Positions 11,562-23,713 of a stretch of DNA of 57,528 nucleotides are shown one piece after another; within the stretch, counting starts at the first letter, position 1, and every line of letters starts with the position of its first letter. The notes under the pieces are model-generated. The model searched no databases and had not been told where the DNA came from. It was given only the letters and a program-made list of their open reading frames with translations. The stretch comes from Scenedesmus sp. ARA3. Its lineage: Eukaryota; Chlorophyta; Chlorophyceae; Sphaeropleales; Scenedesmaceae. The stretch covers positions 1-57,528 of the forward strand of contig RWJK01001454.1 of assembly GCA_004335835.1 (NCBI GenBank), read 5' to 3'. The translations under genes were made by a program, and so were the position numbers.

Positions 11562-12639
11562 CTACCAGTCTGTGAAGCGGCTGAGCGTGGCGTGTGCCTC
11601 GTCCAGCTCTTTTGCCACCTTCTTGCGCCGGTAGAAGATGGGGCAGTCGCGGCTGGTGCACAGCACGTCCTGGTGCAGCGAGCCTTGGCAGCGCTGGCAC
11701 TGGGACCATAGCTGGCCTGCAGCAGCAGCAGCAGCGGGGCCGGAGGCACAAAACTGCAGTCAGACGCCACTTGCGTCATTCTAACTGGTAGTGCAGCCAT
11801 CGGCTGCTGTCACCTGTTGCTCTGTAGCATCCTGTGTCAACACCATCTTGCTGTTGCTAAGCATGGATAATCGACTGACCAGTGTGCAGCGGCACCTCAG
11901 CTCCGTCTTTGAGTTAACAGCACTGGTAACAGCACTCACCAAACTGCTGCTCCAGGCTGTTGACTGCTGCGAGGCTGCGCGTGTAGATCTCGCCCTCTCT
12001 GCTGGCGCAATGGCTGCACAGGCTGCTGCTGCTGCCGGCGGCGCCGCTCGCCTCCTTGGCCGTGAGGGTGGCCCTGCAGAGGTGCAGGCAGCACATGAAA
12101 TGGTTGCATATACGTAAGAGCTAAGCAGTACATTAGCAGCTTCAGCCGCAGGCCTCAGCTGCAGGTCAGGCAGGTGGGTTTCACTTTTGCGAAAGGCATG
12201 ATGCCGCCTGAGGCAGGGGAGGCTGATGTGACACCTTATGTTTGCACATTTGACGCTGAAACCAATCTCGCAAGATGAGAAAAGACGCTCACCTGCAGGC
12301 CAGGCAGGTGGGCTTGACCTTGGCAAAGCGCATGATGCCCCCAGAAGAGGTGGCGGCTGCTGCCACAGCTTGAATATAACATGCTAACAGATCAGCAACA
12401 TGTCACAAAAGCGCAACTGCAGGCCAGGCAGGTGGGCTTGACCTTGGCAAAGCGCATGATGCCCCCAGAAGAGGTGGCGGCTGCTGCCACAGCTTGAATA
12501 TAACATGCTAACAGATCGGCAACATGTCACAAAAGCGCACCTGCAGGCCAGGCAGGTGGGCTTGACCTTGGCAAAGCGCATGATGCCGCCTGACGCAGTC
12601 GAGGGTGTGGCCACACTAATGCTGCGCGTGTGCGCACCT

Positions 12640-12675
<36 letters not shown>

Positions 12676-13317
12676 GCAGCAACACGCCCTCATCAATGGC
12701 ATTGGCAGAGCAGAGTTATGCATAGTCAGTACAGCACAGACATCACCACCGATCACAGTCATGGCACACCAGCCTGTAAGTGATGCCTAGCTACGCCATT
12801 GCTACGCACATCCTTAGTACATGTAATGCATGTTACCCAACCTGCATGCACCTCTTCTACTGAATTCCATTTCAACACTCACCGCTGAGCAGCTCTGCCT
12901 TGACTCCTTGCAGACCGGCTCAAAGATGCGCATGAGCGGCTGTGCCAGCTGGTGGTCCAGGTAGTGCTGCACGTCAATGCGTTCTCTTCAAGCCTCAGGC
13001 TGTAACAAACACCCACCTCTGAGCCGCTCTGCCCTCGTCTGCTTGCAAACCACACACCATACGTCCAACATCTGCAGTTTTTTGTGCAGCGCCTTCTGCA
13101 TGCTTTCTCTTTATGCCTCAGGCTTTAGTTCGTCAACTCACCGCTCAGGAGCTCAGCCTTTACATCTTTGCAGACCGGCTCGAAGATGCGCATGAGCGGC
13201 TGCGCCAGCTGGTGGTCCAGGTAGTGCTGCACGTCAATGGGCAGGTTGTTCTCCAGCGCGTAGATGGGGTCCTCCGCCTTCTCATACGCCTTGGCACCTG
13301 GTAGAATGGTGGTGGTT

Positions 13318-13355
<38 letters not shown>

Positions 13356-13903
13356 TCAGCAGCAGCAGGGTTGTTCTCCAGCGTAAATGGGGTCCTCTGC
13401 CTTCTCGTACGCCTTGGCGCCTGCACACAACATCAGAAGAAGTGTCGACACTCAGTGAGTTGTGTTGTGATTGTGGTGGTTGTAATGGGCAGGTTGTTCT
13501 CAAGCGCGTAGATGGGGTCCTCCGCCTTCTCGTACGCCTTGGCGCCTNNNNNNNNNNNNNNNNNNNNNNNNNNNNNNNNNNNNNNNNNNNNNNNNNNTAG
13601 ATGGGGTCCTCCGCCTTCTTGCACGCCTTGGCGCCTGCACACCACAGCAGAACAAGTGTCGACACTCAGTGAGTTGTGTTGTGATTGTGGTGGTTGTGAT
13701 GGGCAGGTTGTTCTCAAGCGCGTAGATGGGGTCCTCCGCCTTCTCGTACGCCTTGGCGCCTGCACACCACAGCAGAACAAGTGTCGACACTCAATGACCT
13801 GCGTTGTGATTGTGGTGGTTGTGATGGGCAGGTTGTTCTCCAGCGCATAGATGGGGTCCTCCGCCTTCTCGTACGCCTCGGCGCCTGGCACAGTGGTGGT
13901 GGT

Positions 13904-13960
<57 letters not shown>

Positions 13961-16900
13961 ACAGCAGCAGGGTTGTTCTCCAGCGCATAGATGGGGTCCT
14001 CCGCCTTCTTGCACGCCTTGGCGCCTGCACACCACAGCAGAACAAGTGTCACCACTCAATGACATATGTTGTGATTGTGGTGGTTGTGATGGGCAGGTTG
14101 TTTTCAAACGTATATATGGGGTCCTCCGCCTCTCGTACGCCTTAGCGCCTATAGGGGTGAGCAGCAGCAGCAGTAGCTGTGGCAGCAGGGTCAGCATTCT
14201 GTAGTCACTACAAACGGTTTTCATCCAGCGCTTAGTTAGGAAAGTCCGCCGTCTCGAACGCCTTGGCGCCCCCCGGGAGCATCAGGCGGGCATCCAGCCT
14301 CCAGCATTTTCCAAGCAGCCAAAAACATGCTGCAACAGCGATCACCACCACAGGGCAACACAGCACTGACGCATCCAGGCAATCACTCCAGCCCACACTG
14401 TCCCCACACTGCCGCGCACCCTTAGCTGCCTTGATGATGGCATACGGCATGCAGTCCCCGATGCCAAGCGCTGGCAAAGAGCCGAGTACTAAACAAGCAT
14501 TGAACACAGTACATCCACATCCTGCACTGCCACGCACCCTTAGCTGCCCTGATGATGACGTACGGCACGCGGTCCCCAATGGCCGGTGCTGCAACGGGCA
14601 AGTATGAAACAACTAACACACACAGTATCTCCAAACCCTGCAGTGGCACGCACCCTTTGCTGCCTTGATGATGACGTATGGCACGCGGTCCCCGATGGCA
14701 GGTGCTGTTGCAGGGTCCCGCTTGCGCATCTTCTCTGCGAGCTCCACGTGTGCTGACTTGACCTTGTAGTCCTCTGCCTCTTGCGCCAGCGCCTGCAGCA
14801 GCAGCACCAGCAGCAGCAGCATTGTCAGTCAGCTCCACTTCAAGCTGTGTTTTTGGTCCTCTGCTTTCCAGGCGCAGCAGCGCTGGTCCCATGCAGTGCC
14901 AGCAATTCACACACTTATAGTACAGACATGACCGCACACATCAGCAAGCAAGGAATGCGCCCCACCTTGGTGACCACCAGCAGGCTCATGTCCACATTGT
15001 TCATGAGCTGATCAACCAACATGATTACACATCAACAACCAGACCCATATGAACGAATGAATGAGCTATGCGTGTTAATACTCGCCACCCGCGTAATTCA
15101 AGGGAGGGAGGGTGTGTGTGTGTGACGATGAGGATACCCCATGCGCCTTCACCAGACCCATAGCTGTATCCATAAGTGCATTTGAACCCAACCAGAGCTA
15201 ACATCAGAGCCTCACCTTGGTGACCACCAGCAGACTCATGTCCATCTTGTTCATGAGCAGATTTACTGTCCCAAAAATCAGGCGTCACATGACAAATAGA
15301 TATAGAAACATCCGGCTGCATAATATGATGATGCAAAGCGCACCTTGGTGACCACCAGCAGGCTCATGTCCACCTTGTTCATGAGCAGGTCAGCACAATA
15401 TAATAATGAATTGAAGGTGCATCCGCAGGTGCATGTAAATATGATTACATAAAACTTGAAGCCGCACCTTGGTGACCACCAGCAGGCTCATGTCCACCTT
15501 GTTCATCAGCAGGTCCCTGATCACGCCCTTCACGTACTCGATGGCCCCCGCCTCGTCCCGCTCAATCAGGATCTTGTCCAGGCTGGTGGCTACCATCTTG
15601 CGCACCAGCTCGCAGTTGTCGCGGCGCACCGTCTCAATGCCCTACGCGCGGAAGTTTTGCGCATAAGCAGTATGTCAGCAACAGAGGCAGCAGCAGCAGA
15701 AGCAACAGCACCGTGTTGATGCTCTGTGGCAGCAGCAGCAGCAGCAGCAGCACAGTGTGCACTCAGGTCAGATTTTTTGAGGCTGGCGGCCACAACCTTG
15801 CGCACCATTCAGCTCGCAGTTGTCACGGCACAATGTCTCAATGCCCGGCGTTTGTGGCAAAATGGCACAAATGCAGCCGGTCAGCAGCAACAGAGGCAGG
15901 AGCAGGAGCAATACCGCACAGTTTCATAGCCGTGTGGCAGCAGCAGCAGCAGCAGCAGCGGCAGCAGCAGAAGTCCAAACCAGAACCACAAATAGGAACA
16001 ACGGAGGCCTCACATTGCTGTACATCTTGTCCCACTTCTTGGGCCGCCTCCTCAGCAGCCCCGCGTCGGTGAACAACACAAATCACGTAGGGATGCCAGC
16101 AACACATAAGGCAGTACAAACTGTACGTCCTTGTACCACCCAAACTGCAACGACACACTTAGAGACACACCTTGCTGTCCATCTTGTCCCACTTGTCGGG
16201 CCGCGTCCACAGCAGCCCTGCGTAGCGCTTCTTGTTCATGAGCAGGTAGGGGAAGTACACCTTCTCAAACTCCAGCTTGACAGGGGGAGGGAACTTGGTG
16301 CTGATCAGCGCGGCTGCTTTCTGCCCGAGCTCCATGGCCTCCGCTACATCCGGCGTCTGCAGGACAGGAAAGCCAGCAAATCATGCAAACATCTATGAGT
16401 GTTTCATATTCATAGTAGCAGTGTAGAGCAGGCAACTGGTTTGCTGATCAGCGCCACTGCCTTCTGCCCTAGCTCCATGGCCTCCGCCACGTCAGGCGTC
16501 TGCGTAGGAGAAGGAGAAGACAAATAACTAGGCTATGGGTATGTAGATATGGATAAACTATATAATACATTTCTAGTTGTGTCACTGTGAATGAATCGCA
16601 GTCCATGCTCTGTCATGTGATAAACCCTGCACTGCTCTCACCTTGAAGTTCACCATGACGCTGTCAGTGTCACCGTCGATGACCTCGCAGTGCTTGCACT
16701 GTCATGTGATAAGCCCTGCANTGCTCTCACCTTGAAGTTCACCATGACGCTGTCAGTGTCACCGTCGATGACCTCGCAGTGCTTGCACTGTCATGTGATA
16801 AGCCCTGCACTGCTCTCACCTTGAAGTTCACCATGACGCTGTCAGTGTCACCGTCGATGACCTCGCAGTGCTTGCACTGTCATGTGATAAGCCCTGCATT

Positions 16901-19900
16901 GCTCTCACCTTGAAGTTCACCATGACGCTGTCAGTGTCACCGTAGATGACCTCGCAGTCCTTGCACTATAGCTGACAAGCCCTGCATTGCTCTCACCTTG
17001 AAGTTCACCATGACGCTGTCGGTGTCACCGTAGATGACCTCACAGTCCGCCTTGTAGCCCTTGGCGGTGCAGAACTCCGCCTGCACAATGCACAGTAACA
17101 CAGCACAAGGACATGAGCAACGAGTGCTGAATCTCAACACGGCATCTGCTGCAATCTGCCTTGTAGCCGTTGCTGGTGCAGAACTCCGCCTGCACAGTGA
17201 AGACAAATGCAGCACAGCAGGACACAGGCAAATGCAGACTCTCAGCGTTTCACACTGCTCTCATCCAGCCGCTGCGAATAATTGCTGGTACAGCTACTCG
17301 CACCTGATCCATTGCTGATGAAAGATCCACAACAGACAGCGAATGCATGTGCAATCATGTCACAAACACATGTTATGTAGAGGGCGGTGCCGCCCACCTG
17401 CACCCAGGTGCGCGTTGACTCAATCATCTGGCGGCCGTATGCGGTGGTGGTGGAGCTGATGGCCAGGCAGGGCATCTTGCCCACGGTGGCGCCTGCGGGG
17501 TGGATGCAAAAGCCAAACAGGCGAATACAAGAGGCAGGCAGGCAGAGGCAGGCAAACGGCGGGGCAGCAATGCACTTGAAATCCATATTAACTGAGGTGC
17601 CAACACCACAACAACAACACAACAACAACACACAACATGCCATATTAACTGAGGTGCTGCACGCGGTACAGGAGTGCATTGCTCCTTTGAGGGGTGAGGC
17701 AGTAGGCCAACAGACAGGCGGCCGTACGGGGTGGTGGTGGAGCTGATGGCCAGGCACGGCATCTTGCCCACGGTGGCGCCTGAGGAAATGAGTTATACGA
17801 AGCACAAACAAACATGTAGCAGGGTGCTTTAGGTGGTGGTGGAGCTGATGGCCAGGCACGGCATCTTGCCCACAGTGGCGCCTGAGGGGTGAGTGGAGAA
17901 GTCAAACAGGCGAGGGCAAGAGGCATGCAGTTAGACAGGCGGGGCAACAATGCACTTGATTCAGGTGCTGCACGCAATACAGTAGGGTAGTGACACACAC
18001 ACGCCCTGCCACAGCCAACAATTTTTTGCAGGCAAATGTGCATTAAGCAGACGTAAACGCTTCTATCAGTACAACACGAGGTTGCTTGATGCTGACGTTG
18101 TTGTCATTGTGGTCGCACCTGTGAAGCCGTACACGCTGTTTGCTGAGATCTTGAGCGCCAGCTGCCGCCCGTCCAGCACGGCACGCCTGAAGGGGTCGCT
18201 CTCCTTCTTGAGGTCAGCCTTGGCCCTGCGACATACCAACATTCAGTGTTTTCAAGACAATTATGTTCTTACTGCAGTTGTAATGTGCCGGAGGGGGTCG
18301 CTTTGCTTCTTGAGGTCAGCCTTGGCCCTGCAAATGAGCAGCAACCAGAAGGTCCCATTTATGCAAGGTATTTGATATCCAATGTGATCAGTGCGCAGAC
18401 ATACATTCTGGAGGCGGTAATGTGTCTTGAAGCGGACGCTCTCCTTCTTGAGGTTAGCCTTGGCCCTGCAGGAAACCAACATGCAGTGCACAGCCATTCG
18501 TCATAGAGAGTTACCGTGCCTTGAAGAGTCAGATGCTGCCTTGAATGCAGCCTTGGCCGTGCACATCCAGCACCGTGTATGGTCATTTGAGCTATTTCCC
18601 AATCATCACAGGTATTAGTGGTGGGGAAAGTATGCCGCAACGTTTGCGTGCTGCGAGCAGCTCCTCCAGGAAATCCGGGAAAATGCCGCGCGCTGTGCTT
18701 GCCTTAACAAACATGTCGCCGCTGGGGCTGCGCTCGTACGCCTCGGCTCAGCGCACCAACCACATGCACAGATACATGGAAGACTAGGTCCACAACACTT
18801 GCAAAACTAAGGGAAATAACTATGAAACATACGGAAAGTTGCAAGCCAGCATAATGCCGCACCGCTTGCGCGCCGCAAGCAGCTCCTCCAGAATCTCCGG
18901 CAGGATGCCGCGCGCTGTGCTGGCCTTGACAAACAGGTCGCCGCTGGCGCTGCGCTCGTAGGCCTCTGGGGACAGCCACGGGCGCACCAACAACATGCAC
19001 CAGAACACAGAAAACTAGAAACACAAAGCTTCAAACTAGCCGGAACAAACATTAGCAGCATACATCTCAGCAGAGTTGAATAAGGGAACATGAAAAGCGC
19101 CCCACCGCTTGCGCGCTGCGAGCAGCTCCTCCAGGATCTCCGGCAGGATGCCGCGCGCCGTGTTCGCCTTGACAAACAGGTCGCCGCTGGGGCTGCGCTC
19201 GTAGGCCTCGGGCGGCAGCTGCTGCGCTGCCTCCTTGCTGAGCAGCGTGGTGTAGCACAGGTTGTGCGCCATCATGATGGAGGGGTACAGCGAGGCAAAG
19301 TCGAGCGTGGCCACCGGCGCCTTGTAGAAGCCTGCCGAGAATGGAAAAAACATAATATTATGCAGCCAAATCCATTGGGACCAATGGATCCTTGTAATCC
19401 TGAACCGCATGTGGAAGCAACTTCTGTAATGAACACCATGTCTCATTAAGATGTGCGCTCACCGATCTTGGGCTCCAGCACAGTCGCGCCCTCGTAGGCA
19501 ACGCCGTCCTGCCCCGCTGCTGCGCCTCCCACCTTCATGAAAGGCAGGATGAAGCCGCGCTGGCGCGCCTTGCGCAGCAGCTGGCTGAACACCTTGATGG
19601 ACTGGCCCCTGCGTGTGTATACGAATGTCGTCGACAGAAGCAGTGTGCATAAAGCAAAAATATTGCTGGCTGCCGCAGCGGCTGGCTGAACGAATTGATA
19701 GACTGGCCCCTGCGGACATGCAGCAGCATGTCCAAGGTTATAGTATGGCATCGACAGCAGCAGTGCATGATATAACTTCACGTCGTTACTTATGCTTCCT
19801 AGCTACAGACTTGGTGGTGCATTGCAATGCAAACCAGCCATCTCCACATTGTGCTCAATCATAAATCAAACCCGGTCAGCAGGTAGCTCGCAGGCACCCC

Positions 19901-22900
19901 CGTCACTCTCGCCATCTCGATGTGGTTGTACATGTACATCAGCTTGTCCAGCGAGCCTCTGCGTACAATCCTCCAATTTGATCCGGTTTTGGTGATGAGG
20001 CCACTTCAACTTTCCAGAGATTTGCACGCCACAACCCATGTCAATTGTGTATAACCAAGCTTGAAACATAGACATCCATGCGCACCTGGTCAGCAGGTAG
20101 CTTGCGGGAACACCCGTAGCTCTGGCCATCTCGATGTGGTTGTACATGTACATGAGCTTGTCCCACACTTGACTTCAGCTTCGCAAGTGCTTTTCTCACG
20201 GCACCCCAGGCGACACAACACACACAGATCACACTCAACAGCACGCACCTTGTCAGCAGGTAGCTCGCAGGCACCCCCGTAACCCTAGCCATCTCGATGT
20301 GGTTGTACATGTACATCAGCTTGTCCAGCAGCCGCTGCGGCAGGTAGGCGTCCTTCAGGCAGTACACGGCCAGGCGGCGGCGCGTCTCCGCATTGCCGTT
20401 CTGCAGGTCGCTGATGGCGGAGTGGTGCACGTCCTCTTTCTGCTCCCCTAGAAAGTGCGCCGACACCTGAAGAGGGACAGGGCACAGAGACATACGTAAA
20501 TGTCAGAAGAAGCCACAACATGTTGGCCTCCGCCTTGCCGCTTGGCAGGTAGCTTATGGCAGAGTGATGCACGTCCTCTTTAGCTCGCCCAGGACTAGTG
20601 ACGACACCTGCAAGAACACAAGGTACGCAGAAAAGCATACAAATGTGTCAGAAGCAGCCAGGCGGCGGCGCGTCTCCGCGTTGCCGTTCTGCAGGTCGCT
20701 GATGGCAGAGGGTGCACGTCCTCTTTCTGCTCCCCTAGAAAGTGCACCGACACCTGCAGAGAGACAGGGTACACAGTCACAAGTAAATGTCAGAAGGAGC
20801 CACAACATGTTGGCCTCCGCCTTGCCGTTCGGCAAGTCCGAGATGGCTGAGTGATGCAAGTCCTCTTTTTGCTCGCCCAGGACGCGTGCCGACACCTGCA
20901 GAAACACAAGGTATCCGGAGAAGCATACATACGTGTCAGAAGCAGCCAGGCAGCGGCGCGTCTCTGCATTGCTGTTCTGCAGGTCGCTGATGGCGGAGTG
21001 GTGCACGTCCTCTTTCTGCTCGCCCAGGAAGTGTGCCAACACCTGCAAGTCAAGATATGCGGACAAGCATACATATGTATCAGAAACAGCCAGACTGCAA
21101 CCTGTCTCCGCATTGCCGTTCTGCAGGTCGCTGATGACTGAGTGGTGCACGTCCTCTTTCTGCTCGCCCAGGAAGTGTGCCGACACCTGCATGGGTGACA
21201 ACACACATGAGAATGGTATCAGCGCGTATGTCGCTTTTGACTTGCAGCTGCAGAGCTTGTTGCGCTCACCGCAAGCAGTGTTAACAGCAACATCAGCCAC
21301 AGTGTCACGTACCGCGTTGAGTGTATAGCTGGAAAGCTTGTGGTCTCGCTGCAGCGCCATGTACACGTCAAACTGCACGCGGCCCTCGATGGTGAGGTCC
21401 TTGTACTCATGCGTGCCGTACGCCTTGCTGCTGAAGGTGGTGTCGCGCATGCGCACACGGCTGCGCAAAGAAGAAAGCAAAGAGAAATAACAAGGACGAA
21501 TGGTTTCAGGGGAGCGCAGCACAACGCTTAAAGGTGTGCACGTCTTGCTGCTGCGTGGCGTCGTGTTCGCGCAGCTGCAATGCAAGACAAGTGCGACTGC
21601 GGCTCCCGATGGGCGCAGAACGTCCAGCGGCAAGCCCGTCAGTGTGTGTGCTGCTGCTCTGTGTGAGCGCCCTGCACTGGCGAGCGCAGCACAAAACATG
21701 TTTGGCTGCTCTCAGCAGGCAGAAGGAGCCATATGCACAAACATGAGGCTCTCTACGACCACAAGTTGGTGTGACCACAGTGCGGCTGTTTTGCTCAGCT
21801 GGCGTGCTTGTGCAGTGCTCAGTTGATGTGAAGTTCAGAAGCATGGCGGCAGCCGCACCTGTGCCGGATGCGGCCCCACTGGTGTGCGTCGCCGTCCACG
21901 CGCAGCGCCTTGGCGCGCTCAAACAGGTACGGCAGGTCAAAGTTGTTGATGTTGTAGCCTGCGGGAGTAGGAACATCAGTGGCAGAAGGAGGAGCTCATG
22001 TTGGTGTGTTTGCGGGAAAACGCACTGCATCCTGGCGACCCTATGACACACATGTCTATCATAGCGACAAAACGGCGGCATCACAAGGCCGTGAAGCAGC
22101 GTGGCGCTCAAACAAGTGCGGCAGGTGGAAGTCAATGATGACGTTGCATTAGGGCATTAGTTATCACAGCCTAACCTGTGATGATGTCTGGGTCTGTCTC
22201 CAGCACCAGGCTGGTCCAGCGCTTGAGCATCTCCGCCTCGCTCTCAAACGACATCACCTGAAGCAGCAGCAGCAGGAGCAGCAGCAGCAGGATGTGACAA
22301 CCATGATAAACACCCCAGGACAGCACCTGCCAGCTCCGAAAACTACACCCACACAACCATACACAAATACACAGCAACAGATATTTCCTCTCGCCTCCGC
22401 GCCTACAAGTGCTGCCCAGCTGCCCAGCATGATGTTTACGCGCACGGCTTGGCGTCTCTGAGCACCCCGGCCCAACCCACCAGCAGCACAAAGACACCCT
22501 GCTACTCTGCCGCCCCATATCGCGATACGTTAAAGTCCCCAGCTCAGCACGCATACTGTTGTATAACACAGCAACAAGCCGTACGCGTCCCAGCCGTCTT
22601 AAAAACACACACAGCCAGCCGCCTACCTCGGCGCCCACAATCGCCGCACAGCTGCCCAGCGTCAAGATGTTTTTCACTCGCGGCTTGGCCTCTCCAAGCA
22701 CTGTGACCATGCTCGCAATCTGGATCACTGGGTCTTGCTGCGGCTCAGGGAAGTGCCCTTTGCGGCCCGCGCACTCGATGTCAAAGGACAACACGCGCAG
22801 CGGCGCGATGCGCGACCACTCGCCTGCACAAGATGAAGCAGACAGGCAACAACACATGTAAGTTGCGCAGGTAACGCGGCGCGCGGCGGCGCAACGTACT

Positions 22901-23673
22901 ACTACTTGCCTGCAGGCAATCAAACACCAAACTAAAATGAATTTTAAAAAGTGTGTCGCTAAGAGAAGAGGTCCTGCTGCGGCTCAGGGAAGTGCCCTTT
23001 GCGGCCCGCGCACTCGATGTCAAAGGACAACACGCAGCGGCGCGATGCGCGACCCTCGCCTGCACACGATCAAGCAGAACCATCAACGCGTGTGAGTTGC
23101 GCAGGTGACCGGGCGCGCAGCGGCGCAACGCACAAGGCCGGTGTGCAATGATGTCGCTCCACACACAGTGCGCCTTCACCTGGCATCATCTGGCACGGCC
23201 TGCTGGTGGTACCTAAGATAAAGGATCAAATGCAACATTCTCACTGCTGCTGTTGCTGCTGTGCTTTCGCAATCACGAGCTGTCAAGTCCACATTGTCAG
23301 TGAGCTTCTACGGTTCGATGTCAGAGCTGCTGCTGTTGCTGCTGCTGCTGTTGCTGCTGCTGCCGCTGCGCACCTTCAGGCGCGTGTGCGATGATATCGC
23401 TCCACACGCAGTGGGCCTCCACCTGACACCAGCTGGCACGCCCGGCACCTCCCTCAGGGCCTGCTGCAGCCCGCCACTTGCCTGCAGCAGCAACATCAAC
23501 AGCAGCAACAACAGCAGCAGCAGCATGGGTGCCAGTGTTTTGATGAGGCTGTTTCACACCATGGCACCGTAGGCAGCAGCAGCAACCATGACAGGTGCCT
23601 CCACCTAACACCAGCTGGCACGCCCAGCACCGCCTTCAGGGCCTGGTGCAGCCCGCCACCTGCCTGCAGCAGC

Positions 23674-23713
<40 letters not shown>

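Noticed and set aside
13300..14275. Tandem gene family of small proteins with an AYEKAEDP motif
   Set aside because: Each unit is only the first part of POLD1 exon 20 with an acceptor; no unit has its own start, stop or remaining domain.
16630..17000. CRISPR-like regular repeats with 89-bp period
   Set aside because: The repeats are copies of a POLD1 exon edge with donor site, without unique spacers or cas genes, in a eukaryotic intron.
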